A DNA stretch of 64,000 bases from Blastococcus sp. TF02-09 (GTDB taxonomy: Bacteria; Actinomycetota; Actinomycetes; Mycobacteriales; Geodermatophilaceae): the NCBI RefSeq assembly GCF_003319105.1, contig NZ_QOHH01000005.1, positions 186,001 to 250,000 of the forward strand. The letters are read 5' to 3'. The translations under genes and the position numbers were made by a program. The notes beneath the pieces are model-generated. The model saw nothing but the letters and a program-made list of their open reading frames with translations, did no database searches and was not told the DNA's origin. Below are positions 10,043 to 18,415 of the stretch, piece by piece. Numbering within the stretch: the stretch's first letter is position 1; each line of letters begins with the position of its first letter.

Positions 10043-10651
10043 TCAGCCGCCCGACGGCCCCTCGACCAGCCCGGGACGGACGTCGAGGTGGGACAGGCCG
10101 TTGTAGGCCAGGTTCACCAGGTGCGCGGCGACGTCGCGCTTGTCCGGCGTCCGGGTGTCCAGCCACCACTGGCCCACGAGGGCGACCATGCCGACCAGCG
10201 CCTGGCTGTACAGCGCCGCCAGCGCGGGGTCGTAGCCGCGGGCGCCGAAGTGCTCGGCCAGGATGTGCTCGACCTCGTGCGCGACCTCGCCGATCAGCGA
10301 CGGGTAGCTGCCCACCCCGCTGGTGACCGGGGCGTCGCGGGTGAGCACCAGGAAGCCGTCGGTGTCGGACTCGATGTACTCGAGCAGCACCAGCGCGGCC
10401 CGCTGCAGGAGCTCGCGGGGATGCCCGGGGTCCGACAGTGCCGCGGTGAACCGGCCCAGCAGGTGCTGCATCTCCCGGTCGACGACGACGGCGTGCAGGC
10501 CCTCCTTGCCGCCGAAGTGCTCGTAGACCACCGGCTTGCTGACCTCGGCGTGCGCCGCGATCTCCTCGATGGAGGTGGCCTCGAAGCCGCGCCGGCCGAA
10601 CAGCTCCCGGGCGACGTCGAGCAGCTGCTGGCGGCGCTGCGCACCGGTCAT
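10043..10651 (-). CDS. TetR-family transcriptional regulator
   Basis: A 202-residue one-component repressor. The N-terminal helix-turn-helix (about residues 27-50) reads TSIEEIAAHAEVSKPVVYEHF, slightly cut here; the C-terminal part is the ligand-binding/dimer domain. It lies directly downstream of the acyl desaturase on the same strand, with a 47-base gap that is almost wholly a 16-bp hairpin. TetR proteins next to lipid genes often sense acyl-CoA and control membrane fatty-acid unsaturation, so this one probably controls the desaturase; that is inference from position. ATG at 10651 was chosen because it gives the usual short MTGAQRRQQLLD beginning. It converges with ispE, only 7 bases away. 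Confidence 0.88.
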   Translation of the reverse strand: MTGAQRRQQLLDVARELFGRRGFEATSIEEIAAHAEVSKPVVYEHFGGKEGLHAVVVDREMQHLLGRFTAALSDPGHPRELLQRAALVLLEYIESDTDGFLVLTRDAPVTSGVGSYPSLIGEVAHEVEHILAEHFGARGYDPALAALYSQALVGMVALVGQWWLDTRTPDKRDVAAHLVNLAYNGLSHLDVRPGLVEGPSGG

Positions 10652-10689
10652 CCGCACCCGCGGCCGGGGTGGTCCGGCCGCGGGTGCGG
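10652..10689 (-). terminator. Perfect 16-bp hairpin between desaturase and tetR
   Basis: CCGCACCCGCGGCCGG and its exact complement flank a 6-base loop. The stem touches the tetR start codon, so any ribosome site would be buried in it. It may terminate or attenuate the desaturase transcript, or hold down tetR translation. There is no T-run. Confidence 0.6.
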
Positions 10690-10698
10690 GGTGCTCGC

Positions 10699-11682
10699 TC
10701 AGGACGCGGCCGGGGCCTCGACGCGGCGCTTGGCAGCCAGACGCACCGGGTCGGGCCACTTCACGTTCGAGGCCAGGCCCAGCTTCTCGAACACCCAGAT
10801 CACGCGGGCGCTGATGTCGATCTGGCCGCGCAGCACGCCGTGGCGGGCGCACGTCGGGTCGGCGTGGTGCAGGTTGTGCCAGGACTCGCCGCCGCTGAGG
10901 ATCGCCAGCGGCCAGAAGTTGGTGGCGCGGTCGCGGGACTGGAACGGGCGGTTGCCCACCACGTGGCACACCGAGTTGATCGACCAGGTGACGTGGTGCA
11001 GCAGCGCGACGCGCACCAGCCCGGCCCAGAAGAACGCCGACCACGCACCGGCCCAGCTGCCGGTGATCAGCCCGCCGAGGACGGCGGGCAGCGCCAGGCT
11101 GAGGAAGGCCCACACCACGAACGTGCGGCTGATGAACACCAGGCCGCCGTCCTTGAGCAGGTCGGGGGCGTAGCGCTGCTGGTTGGTCTTGCGGCGGTCG
11201 AACAGCCAGCCCAGGTGGGCGTGGAACATGCCCTTGAGCAGCGAGCGCAGGTCGGTGCCGTAGCGCCACGGGGAGTGCGGGTCGCCCGCGCGGTCGGCGA
11301 AGGCGTGGTGCCGGCGGTGGTCGGCGACCCACTGGTTGACCGGGCCCTGGATCGCCATCGACCCGGCGACCGCCAGGCCCAGCCGCAGCGGACGCCGGCT
11401 CTTGAAGGAGGCGTGCGTGAAGTGCCGGTGGTAGCCGACGGTGATGCCCAGGAGGGAGAAGTAGTAGAAGCCGACCGCCAGGCCGATGTCGAGCCACGAG
11501 ATGCCCCAGCCCCACACCGCGGGCAGGACGGCGGCCAGGGCGACGAAGGGCACCAGCACGATCACGTAGAGCGTGACGATCTCGAGGGTGCTCTTGCGCC
11601 GGCCGATGGCGTTGGCCGGCAACCCGGCGTAGGGCTCGGCGCGGGGAGGAGCCGTGGGCCGGGTGAGTGCGGGAGCGGACAA
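10699..11682 (-). CDS. Membrane acyl-CoA/acyl-lipid delta-9-type fatty acid desaturase
   Basis: A 327-residue integral membrane di-iron desaturase that introduces a double bond into fatty acyl chains and so adjusts membrane fluidity. The three histidine boxes of the stearoyl-CoA-desaturase class are all present: HRHFTH (85-90), HRRHH (122-126) and HNLHH (269-273), with hydrophobic hairpins at about 35-80 and 185-235. The start is TTG at 11682, supported by AGGAG five bases before it; no ATG or GTG is available nearby in frame. It probably forms a short transcription unit with the tetR gene behind it. An electron donor such as a ferredoxin reductase is not encoded next to it. Confidence 0.92.
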   Translation of the reverse strand: MSAPALTRPTAPPRAEPYAGLPANAIGRRKSTLEIVTLYVIVLVPFVALAAVLPAVWGWGISWLDIGLAVGFYYFSLLGITVGYHRHFTHASFKSRRPLRLGLAVAGSMAIQGPVNQWVADHRRHHAFADRAGDPHSPWRYGTDLRSLLKGMFHAHLGWLFDRRKTNQQRYAPDLLKDGGLVFISRTFVVWAFLSLALPAVLGGLITGSWAGAWSAFFWAGLVRVALLHHVTWSINSVCHVVGNRPFQSRDRATNFWPLAILSGGESWHNLHHADPTCARHGVLRGQIDISARVIWVFEKLGLASNVKWPDPVRLAAKRRVEAPAAS

Positions 11683-11759
11683 ATGAACTCCTGGGATGTC
11701 TGCGAGTGCGCTCCGGGCGCGGTCTGGACCGTCGTGCTCCGGGCTACGTGGCCACAACC

Positions 11760-11771
11760 TACGGGACCGTA
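11760..11771. promoter_or_regulatory. Small palindrome upstream of the desaturase
   Basis: TACGGGACCGTA, an inverted repeat with 5-base arms, lies 78 bases before the desaturase start. It is a candidate operator for the adjacent TetR protein; this is inference only. Confidence 0.3.
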
Positions 11772-11918
11772 AGCGGCTCCGCTCACCCGGACGGGAGCAG
11801 GGAGGGCGCCCCGACGCGGTCCCCGGTGGTGTCCCCGCGCGCCGCCGGGCCCTTAGGCTCGCACCGGGTGCCGGTCCCGCGCGGGCACCTCCGCGACGCC
11901 GCCCGCCGGCGCCGCGGG

Positions 11919-11991
11919 TGGGGGATGGGGTAATCGGCAGCCCGCCGGCCTTTGGAGCCGTGCAGTCTCGGTTCGAGTCCGAGTCCCCCAG
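11919..11991 (+). tRNA. tRNA-Gln (anticodon TTG)
   Basis: A 73-base class I cloverleaf. The acceptor stem pairs TGGGGGA with TCCCCCA; the anticodon loop is CTTTGGA, giving anticodon TTG (codon CAA); the T arm is CTCGG-TTCGAGT-CCGAG. The starting T and the sequence style are typical of tRNA-Gln. CCA is not encoded. It lies just upstream of glmU. Confidence 0.93.
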
Positions 11992-12021
11992 CTGTCTCGC
12001 CGTCACCGTCCGAGGAGATCC

Positions 12022-13536
12022 GTGGCCAGCCAGGTTCCGCCCGTGTCCCGCCCCGCCGGGCAGCCGGCCGTCGCCGGGGTCGTCGTCCTCGCCGCCGGTC
12101 AGGGCACCCGCATGCGCTCGTCGACGCCGAAGGTGTTGCACACCCTCGGCGGGCGCAGCCTGGTGGGCCACGTGCTCGCCGCCGCTGCACCGCTGGGCGC
12201 CGGCACGACCGTCGTCGTCGTCGGCTCCGGCCGCGACCAGGTGGAGGCGCACCTCGCCGAGATCGCCCCCGCCGCGGTGGCGGTCGTGCAGGAGCAGCAG
12301 CTGGGCTCCGGGCACGCGGCCGAGGTGGCGCTGGCCGCAGTCCCCGACCTCGAGGGCCCGGTCCTCGTCCTCAACGGCGACTCGCCGCTGCTCACCACCG
12401 GCACGCTCGAGGCGCTCGTCGCGGCGCACGACGCGGCGGGCAGCGTCTTCACCGTGCTCACCGCCGAGGTCGAGGACCCCACCGGGCTGGGCCGCATCGT
12501 CCGCGACGAGCAGGGTGCGCCCCGCGCCATCGTCGAGGAGCGGGACGCCACCGACGAGCAGCGCGCCATCCGCGAGGTCAACGCCGGCGTCTACGTCGCG
12601 AACGCCGGCACGCTGCGGCGCGTGCTGGCCGGGCTCGGGACGTCGAACGCGCAGGGGGAGCAGTACCTCACCGACGCGCTCGCGCCGCTGGTCGAGGGTG
12701 GGGCGCCCACCGCCGCGGTGCGCGCCGAGGACCCGGACGACGTCCTGGGCTGCAACGACCGCCGCGAGCTCGCCGAGCGGCGGCGCACGCTCAACGACCG
12801 CGTGCTGGACGACCTCATGCGCGCCGGGGTGACCGTGGTGGACCCGCAGACCACCTGGGTCGACGTCACCGTCGCAGTGGGCAACGACACCGTCCTCGAG
12901 CCGGGCACCCAGCTCCGGGGGACGACGACGATCGGCTCGGGCGCGGTGGTCGGGCCGGACACCACCCTCGTCGACTGCGTCGTCGACGACGGCGCGAGCG
13001 TGGTCCGCTCGCACTGCCTCGGCGCGGTGATCGGGCCGGAGGCCACGGTCGGCCCGTTCAGCTACCTCCGGCCGGGCACCCGGCTGGGCCGCGGCAGCAA
13101 GGCCGGGGCGTTCGTGGAGACCAAGAACGCCGAGGTGGGCGAGGGGTCCAAGGTGCCGCACCTGTCCTACGTCGGCGACGCGACCATCGGCCGGGGCGCC
13201 AACATCGGTGCCGCCACGGTCTTCGTCAACTACGACGGCGTGGCCAAGCACCGCACGACGGTGGGCGACCACGCGCGGATCGGCTCGGACACGATGCTCG
13301 TGGCGCCGGTCACCGTGGGGGACGGCGCGTACACCGCCGCGGGCTCGGTGATCACCTCCGACGTCCCCCCGGGTGCGATCGGCGTCGCACGGGCGCCCCA
13401 GCGGAATGTGGCAGGCTGGGTGCGCCGCCGACGGCCGGGGAGCCCCGCCGCGGAGGCCGCAGCAGCGGCCGACGGCCGGGCGGAGGGCTCCGGGACCAAC
13501 GCACCGAAGAACATCGGGGCGGACCACGACAGCTAG
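12022..13536 (+). CDS. glmU: Bifunctional GlcNAc-1-phosphate uridyltransferase / GlcN-1-phosphate acetyltransferase
   Basis: A 504-residue cytoplasmic enzyme making UDP-GlcNAc, precursor of peptidoglycan and probably of sugars in the downstream polysaccharide locus. The N-terminal nucleotidyltransferase (about 20-250) has LAAGQGTRMRS and STPKVLH. The C-terminal left-handed beta-helix (about 265-460) shows hexapeptide repeats and catalytic-site stretches such as FVETKNAEVGEGSKVPHL and ANIGAATVFVNYDG. The Ala/Arg-rich tail (about 465-504) is long compared with E. coli, as in other actinobacteria. GTG at 12022 has a GAGGAGATCC ribosome site. prs follows 13 bases later, the common actinobacterial glmU-prs pair. 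Confidence 0.97.
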   Translation: MASQVPPVSRPAGQPAVAGVVVLAAGQGTRMRSSTPKVLHTLGGRSLVGHVLAAAAPLGAGTTVVVVGSGRDQVEAHLAEIAPAAVAVVQEQQLGSGHAAEVALAAVPDLEGPVLVLNGDSPLLTTGTLEALVAAHDAAGSVFTVLTAEVEDPTGLGRIVRDEQGAPRAIVEERDATDEQRAIREVNAGVYVANAGTLRRVLAGLGTSNAQGEQYLTDALAPLVEGGAPTAAVRAEDPDDVLGCNDRRELAERRRTLNDRVLDDLMRAGVTVVDPQTTWVDVTVAVGNDTVLEPGTQLRGTTTIGSGAVVGPDTTLVDCVVDDGASVVRSHCLGAVIGPEATVGPFSYLRPGTRLGRGSKAGAFVETKNAEVGEGSKVPHLSYVGDATIGRGANIGAATVFVNYDGVAKHRTTVGDHARIGSDTMLVAPVTVGDGAYTAAGSVITSDVPPGAIGVARAPQRNVAGWVRRRRPGSPAAEAAAAADGRAEGSGTNAPKNIGADHDS

Positions 13537-13549
13537 GGACAGCGAAGCC

Positions 13550-14530
13550 ATGAGCGCGATCCGGCAGACCACCAACAAGAGCCTGATGCTCTTCTCCGGC
13601 CGGGCCTACCCCGAGCTGGCCGACGAGATCGCCGGGCACCTGGGGGTCACGCCCACCCCGACCGCGTCCTACGAGTTCGCCAACGGCGAGCTGTTCGTGC
13701 GGTTCGAGGAGTCGGTGCGCGGCTGCGACGCCTTCGTGGTGCAGAGCCACAGCGCGCCGATCAACACCTGGCTCATGGAGCAGCTGATCATGGTCGACGC
13801 GCTCAAGCGCGCCTCGGCCAAGCGGATCACCGTCGTCGCCCCGTTCTTCCCCTACGCCCGGCAGGACAAGAAGCACCGCGGCCGCGAGCCGATCTCCGCC
13901 CGCCTGGTCGCCGACCTGTTCAAGACCGCCGGCGCCGACCGGCTGATGACCGTCGACCTGCACACCGCCCAGATCCAGGGCTTCTTCGACGGCCCGGTCG
14001 ACCACCTCTTCGCCCTCGAGCTGCTGGTCAACCACGTCCAGGAGCGCTGGGGCGACCGCGACATCACCGTCGTGTCGCCGGACTCCGGCCGGGTGCGGGT
14101 CTCCGAGCGCTGGAGCGACAAGCTCGGCGGCACCCCGCTGGCCTTCATCCACAAGACCCGTGACCCGCTGGTCGCCAACGAGGTGGTCGCCAACCGCGTC
14201 GTCGGCGAGGTCGAGGGCCGGGTCTGCATCCTGGTCGACGACATGATCGACACCGGCGGCACGATCGTGAAGGCGGCCGAGACCCTCTTCGACGCCGGTG
14301 CGGCCGACGTGATCGTCACCGCCACGCACGGCGTGCTGTCCGGCCCGGCCGCCGAGCGGCTGCAGAACAGCAAGGTCAGCGAGGTCATCGTGACCAACAC
14401 GCTGCCCATCGCGCCCGAGCGCCAGTTCGGCAAGCTGACCGTGCTGTCGATCGCCCCCCTGCTCGCCCGCGCGATCAAGGAGGTCTTCGAGGACGGCTCG
14501 GTGACCTCGCTGTTCGACGGCGCCAGCTGA
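13550..14530 (+). CDS. prs: Ribose-phosphate pyrophosphokinase
   Basis: A 326-residue cytoplasmic enzyme converting ribose-5-phosphate and ATP to PRPP for nucleotide, histidine, tryptophan and NAD synthesis. Landmarks are the flexible catalytic loop [15 protein letters not shown], the metal/ATP histidine in [13 protein letters not shown], and the PRPP-binding loop [13 protein letters not shown]. The ATG at 13550 is preceded by GGGACAGCGAAGCC, a modest ribosome site; its position right after glmU supports coupling. Length fits the class I bacterial enzyme. Confidence 0.97.
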   Translation: MSAIRQTTNKSLMLFSGRAYPELADEIAGHLGVTPTPTASYEFANGELFVRFEESVRGCDAFVVQSHSAPINTWLMEQLIMVDALKRASAKRITVVAPFFPYARQDKKHRGREPISARLVADLFKTAGADRLMTVDLHTAQIQGFFDGPVDHLFALELLVNHVQERWGDRDITVVSPDSGRVRVSERWSDKLGGTPLAFIHKTRDPLVANEVVANRVVGEVEGRVCILVDDMIDTGGTIVKAAETLFDAGAADVIVTATHGVLSGPAAERLQNSKVSEVIVTNTLPIAPERQFGKLTVLSIAPLLARAIKEVFEDGSVTSLFDGAS

Positions 14531-14547
14531 GCCCCGCACCCCCGTCC

Positions 14548-15558
14548 GTGCCCGAGACCCGATTCCGGCTGGGCGACGCCCAGGTGGCGGCCCTCGCCCG
14601 CTGGTCCTTCGGCCTGGGGAACGCGGCCCCCGAGCTGCCGCCGGCGGACGCCTACGAGGACGCGCAGGGCGTGCTGGTGGCGGTCCGCGAGCAGGGCCGG
14701 CTGGTCGTCGTCGAGGTGCCGCGCTGGCGCCCGCCGTCCGCCGTGACCCGGCAGGAGGCGCGGACGGCGTGGGTCGGGTCGCCGCCCGCCGACCCGTCGG
14801 AGCTGCCCGCGCACGTGCTCGCACTGGTCCCCGCGGCCGGCACGTCGGCCGACTCGGCGGCGCTGTCGGCGGCCGCGGCCGAGTGGACGGCGGTCCGCGC
14901 GGGCGGTCGCGAGGTGGAGCTGGTCTTCGTGCCGGTCACCGCGGCGGCCCCCGAGGTGAGCTGGCCGGTCGTGGCCGAGGCCTACGGTGCGACGCTGCTG
15001 GGCACCCGGGTGGATGCTCAGCCCGCTGGCCACCGGGGCGGCGCCGTCCTGTTCTTCACCGGCCTGTCGGGGGCGGGCAAGTCCACGATCGCCGCCCGCG
15101 TGGTCGAGCTCCTCGTCGAGGAGGGGCGCGGGGTCACGCTCCTGGACGGCGACGAGGTCCGCAACCACCTGTCGGCCGGGCTGGGCTTCTCCCGCGCGGA
15201 CCGGGACACGAACGTGGAGCGGATCGGCTGGGTCGCCGCGCGGATCGCCAAGCACGGCGGCATCGCGGTGTGCGCGCCCATCGCGCCGTACGCCTCGGTC
15301 CGGGAGACCGTGCGCGGCGAGGTGGAGGCCCAGGCCGGACCGGGGAGCTTCGTGCTGGTGCACGTCGCGACGTCGCTGGCCGACTGCGAGCAGCGCGACC
15401 GCAAGGGCCTCTACGCTCGGGCCCGGCGCGGGGAGATCCCGTCGTTCACCGGGATCAGCGACCCGTACGAGGTCCCGGTCGACGCCGAGGTGACCGTCGA
15501 GACGCGCGGCCGCAGCGTCGACGAGTGCGCCCGCCAGGTGCTCGCGCACCTGCGGTAG
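14548..15558 (+). CDS. cysC: Adenylylsulfate (APS) kinase with an extra N-terminal domain
   Basis: The C-terminal half (about residues 165-336) is a canonical APS kinase, which phosphorylates adenylylsulfate to PAPS for sulfate assimilation or sulfotransfer. It has the P-loop GLSGAGKST at 172-180, [10 protein letters not shown], the [14 protein letters not shown] lid and GISDPYE. The first ~165 residues are extra: ordinary CysC is about 175-200 residues. The extension has alternating beta-like segments ([32 protein letters not shown]) and no motif I can name; it could be a decayed sulfurylase-like or PUA-like module. The GTG at 14548 has no clear ribosome site and lies 17 bases after prs, so read-through from prs is likely. 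No ATP sulfurylase gene is seen in the window. Confidence 0.88.
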   Translation: MPETRFRLGDAQVAALARWSFGLGNAAPELPPADAYEDAQGVLVAVREQGRLVVVEVPRWRPPSAVTRQEARTAWVGSPPADPSELPAHVLALVPAAGTSADSAALSAAAAEWTAVRAGGREVELVFVPVTAAAPEVSWPVVAEAYGATLLGTRVDAQPAGHRGGAVLFFTGLSGAGKSTIAARVVELLVEEGRGVTLLDGDEVRNHLSAGLGFSRADRDTNVERIGWVAARIAKHGGIAVCAPIAPYASVRETVRGEVEAQAGPGSFVLVHVATSLADCEQRDRKGLYARARRGEIPSFTGISDPYEVPVDAEVTVETRGRSVDECARQVLAHLR

Positions 15559-15685
15559 CCTGGGGTCCGTTGCCCGGCGAGGGAGTGGTCCGACCGCTCC
15601 GTGATCGACGTGCGTGTGCCCCCAGGGTGCGCTGCGACCGGTCGCCGGCACGCACGCAGACCCTCTTCGCTAGGAGCACACCACC

Positions 15686-16381
15686 GTGGCTGACTTCCGC
15701 CTCGAGGCCGAGATCCGCACCGAGTTCGGCAAGGGCAGCGCTCGCCGGACCCGCCGGGCCGGCCGCGTCCCCGCCGTCCTCTACGGGCACGGCCAGGACG
15801 TCGTCCACCTGTCGCTGCCCGCCCGCGAGTTCGCCGCCGCGCTGCGCAACGGCGGGTCCAACGCCCTGCTGACCGTCGTGCTGGACGGCAAGGAGCAGCT
15901 GGCCCTCACCAAGGCCGTGCAGCGTGACCCGATCAAGCGCGTGCACGAGCACGTCGACCTCGTCATCGTCCGCCGTGGCGAGAAGGTCACCGTCGACGTC
16001 CCGGTCCTCACCACGGGCGAGACCGACGTCGACACCCTGGTGAGCATCGAGCTGAACACCGTGTCGGTCGAGGTCGCGGCCACCGCGATCCCCGAGTCGA
16101 TCGAGGTCGACGTCACCGGCCGCGGCGCCGGCCAGGGCGTCACCGCCGGCGAGCTGGCCCTGCCCTCGGGCGCCACGCTGCTGACCGACCCCGAGGCGCT
16201 GGTCGTCAACCTGATGGCCGCGCCGAGTGCGGCGGCCCTCGAGGCCGAGCTGGAGGCCGCCGAGGCCGAGGCCGGCATCGAGCGCGAGGAGTCCGACGCC
16301 GACGGCGACGTCGTCCCGGAGCCGCAGGACCAGGGCAGCGGCGAGTCGATGGACGCGGCCGAGAACTCCTCGGACGACTGA
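15686..16381 (+). CDS. rplY: 50S ribosomal protein L25, long (Ctc/TL5) form
   Basis: A 231-residue 5S-rRNA-binding ribosomal protein of the general-stress Ctc type. The N-terminal L25 domain (about 1-92) starts [21 protein letters not shown] and has [10 protein letters not shown]; the C-terminal TL5 beta domain (about 95-190) follows. A strongly acidic Ala/Glu tail (about 195-231) is common in actinobacterial members. GTG at 15686 is preceded by TAGGAG nine bases away. pth follows 8 bases after the stop, a widely conserved pair. Confidence 0.95.
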   Translation: MADFRLEAEIRTEFGKGSARRTRRAGRVPAVLYGHGQDVVHLSLPAREFAAALRNGGSNALLTVVLDGKEQLALTKAVQRDPIKRVHEHVDLVIVRRGEKVTVDVPVLTTGETDVDTLVSIELNTVSVEVAATAIPESIEVDVTGRGAGQGVTAGELALPSGATLLTDPEALVVNLMAAPSAAALEAELEAAEAEAGIEREESDADGDVVPEPQDQGSGESMDAAENSSDD

Positions 16382-16389
16382 GGCATCCG

Positions 16390-17037
16390 CTGACCGACAG
16401 CACGACCCGCGGGGGCGCCGGCACCGCCGGCGCCCCCGCGGCGTCCTCTCCGGGCGAGGGCCCCTTCCTCGTCGTCGGCCTCGGCAACCCCGGGCCCGGG
16501 TACGCCGGCAACCGGCACAACGTCGGCGCGATGGTGCTCGACGTGCTCGCCGAGCGGGCCGGCGTCCGGCTCTCGCCGGGCAAGGGCGCCCGCTCGCGCG
16601 CGGTCAGCGGCGAGGGGCGGCTGGCCGGCCGCCGGGTGGTGCTGGCACGCCCGCTGACCTACATGAACGAGTCGGGTGGCCCGGTGCGGGCGCTGCTGGA
16701 CTACCACAAGCTGCCCGTCACCGACCTCGTCGTCGTGCACGACGAGCTCGACCTCGACTTCTCCGTGGTGCGGCTCAAGCGGGGTGGCGGCGAGGGCGGG
16801 CACAACGGGCTGCGCTCGATCACCCGCTCGACGGGGTCGAAGGACTACCTGCGCGTGCGGGTGGGGATCGGCCGCCCCCCGGGCCGCCAGGACCCCGCCG
16901 ACTTCGTCCTCAAGGACTTCTCCTCGACCGAGCGCAAGGAGCTGGACCTGCTGCTGGTCGAGGCGGCCGACGCCACCGAGCTGCTCCTGGCGCGTGGCCT
17001 GGAGGCCGCGCAGAACGAGGTCCACCCCCGGAGCTGA
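16390..17037 (+). CDS. pth: Peptidyl-tRNA hydrolase, apparent CTG start
   Basis: A 215-residue cytoplasmic esterase that releases peptides from prematurely dropped peptidyl-tRNA. The core has [19 protein letters not shown] with the catalytic His at about residue 43, [19 protein letters not shown] and [12 protein letters not shown]. There is no in-frame ATG, GTG or TTG anywhere upstream of this core; the first ATG (16531) would remove both the catalytic His and the tRNA-binding Asn. CTG at 16390 fits: it follows the rplY stop by 8 bases and has a GAGG ribosome site 6 bases before it. A perfect 15-bp hairpin lies at codons 7-17 of this reading. Residues 1-27 are a Gly/Ala/Pro stretch outside the conserved fold. 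Confidence 0.9.
   Translation: MTDSTTRGGAGTAGAPAASSPGEGPFLVVGLGNPGPGYAGNRHNVGAMVLDVLAERAGVRLSPGKGARSRAVSGEGRLAGRRVVLARPLTYMNESGGPVRALLDYHKLPVTDLVVVHDELDLDFSVVRLKRGGGEGGHNGLRSITRSTGSKDYLRVRVGIGRPPGRQDPADFVLKDFSSTERKELDLLLVEAADATELLLARGLEAAQNEVHPRS
16408..16440 (+). repeat. Perfect 15-bp hairpin inside the 5' end of pth
   Basis: CGCGGGGGCGCCGGC and its exact complement are separated by ACC. It is 27 bases after the rplY stop and 18 bases after the proposed CTG of pth, so it could serve as an rplY terminator/attenuator and be translated as part of pth. Confidence 0.6.
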
Positions 17038-17149
17038 GCTGCCTGCCCCCTTGGGGTGTGCAATGACAGACGCTGCGTGAGCGGGCGCATACCATCTGTT
17101 AGCCGACCAGCCCGTCGGCGACGGATGACGAGCCCAGGGGGAACGCGCG

Positions 17150-18415
17150 GTGTACACCTCCGTCCGCGACCTGCCCGCCGGCCCGGTCGGCACCGCCCCG
17201 GCGCAGCGCGTCGGTGGGACCGTGCTCGCCCTGGGCACGGTCAGCCTGCTCACCGACGTCTCCTCGGAGATGGTGGCCGCGGTGCTCCCGGTGTACCTCA
17301 CGCTGGCCATCGGCCTCTCGCCGCTGGCCTTCGGCTTCCTCGACGGTCTCTACCAGGGCGTGTCGGTGCTGGTGCGGCTGCTCGGCGGGTACGCCGCCGA
17401 CCGGTTCGACCGCCCCAAGGCCACCGCGCAGGTCGGCTACGGCCTGTCCGCCGTCTCCAAGCTCGGCCTCCTCGCCGCGACGGGCCCCGGTGGCCTGGCG
17501 GCGGTGCTCGCCGTCGACCGCACGGGCAAGGGGTTGCGCACGGCTCCGCGCGACGCCCTGATCTCCGACTCCGTGCCGCCCGCCCTCCTCGGCCGGGCGT
17601 TCGGCGTGCACCGCGCGATGGACACCGCGGGTGCCCTGGCGGGGCCGCTGCTCGCGTTCGCCCTGCTGCTCTACCTCCCCGGCGACTACCAGAGCGTCTT
17701 CGTGACCAGCTTCGCCTTCGCCGTCCTCGGCTGCGCGGTGCTGTGGGCCTTCGTCGGGGAGCGTCCCCGGGTGCCGCGGTCCGGCGAGGCGCCGGTCCGG
17801 CTGCGGTCCCTGCGCGGGCTCCTCGCCGACGCCCGGATGCGCAGGGTCACGCTGGTCAGCCTGGTCCTGGGCCTGCTGACCGTCAGCGACGGCTTCGTCT
17901 ACCTGCTGCTCCGCGACCGGGGCGCGGTCGAGGCCACGTACTTCCCGCTCCTGTTCGTGGGCACGGCAGCGGTCTACCTGGTGCTCGCGGTCCCGCTGGG
18001 CCGGCTGTCCGACCGGATCGGCCGCATCCCGGTCCTGCTCGGCGGCCATGTCGCGCTGCTGGTGACCTACGTGCTGCTCCTCGTCGACACGAGCCTGGTG
18101 GGCGGTGCCGTCCTGGTCGCCGCGGTGCTGGGCGGTCTGGGGATCTACTACGCGGCCACCGACGGTGTCCTCGCTGCCATCGCGGCCGGCCTCACCGCCC
18201 CGAACCTGCGCGGCTCCGGCATCGCCCTCGCGCAGACCGCGGTGGCCGCCGGCCGGCTGTTCTCCGCCGTGCTCTTCGGCCTGCTCTGGACCGCGTGGGA
18301 CCAGCACCGGGCCCTGGTCGCGTTCGCCCTGGCCCTGCTGGTCGCGCTGCCGGTGGCCTGGATTCTGCTGCGCACCGTCGATCCGTCCTCGACGAGGGAG
18401 CCCCTCGATGCCTGA
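17150..18415 (+). CDS. MFS transporter
   Basis: A 421-residue major-facilitator protein with about 12 membrane segments, predicted to export or import a small solute across the cytoplasmic membrane. The loop between helices 2 and 3 carries a motif-A-like GGYAADRFDRPKAT, and its second-half copy is GRLSDRIGRIP; the early LLTDVSSEM and the RTAPRDALI loop resemble a subgroup of uncharacterised actinobacterial MFS proteins. GTG at 17150 has a GGGGGA ribosome site. The next gene starts 8 bases before this stop, so they form one unit. The substrate is unknown. Confidence 0.88.
   Translation: MYTSVRDLPAGPVGTAPAQRVGGTVLALGTVSLLTDVSSEMVAAVLPVYLTLAIGLSPLAFGFLDGLYQGVSVLVRLLGGYAADRFDRPKATAQVGYGLSAVSKLGLLAATGPGGLAAVLAVDRTGKGLRTAPRDALISDSVPPALLGRAFGVHRAMDTAGALAGPLLAFALLLYLPGDYQSVFVTSFAFAVLGCAVLWAFVGERPRVPRSGEAPVRLRSLRGLLADARMRRVTLVSLVLGLLTVSDGFVYLLLRDRGAVEATYFPLLFVGTAAVYLVLAVPLGRLSDRIGRIPVLLGGHVALLVTYVLLLVDTSLVGGAVLVAAVLGGLGIYYAATDGVLAAIAAGLTAPNLRGSGIALAQTAVAAGRLFSAVLFGLLWTAWDQHRALVAFALALLVALPVAWILLRTVDPSSTREPLDA

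Noticed and set aside
16531-17037. ATG at 16531 as the start of pth
   Set aside because: It would remove the GLGNPG strand and the catalytic His, leaving a non-functional enzyme.
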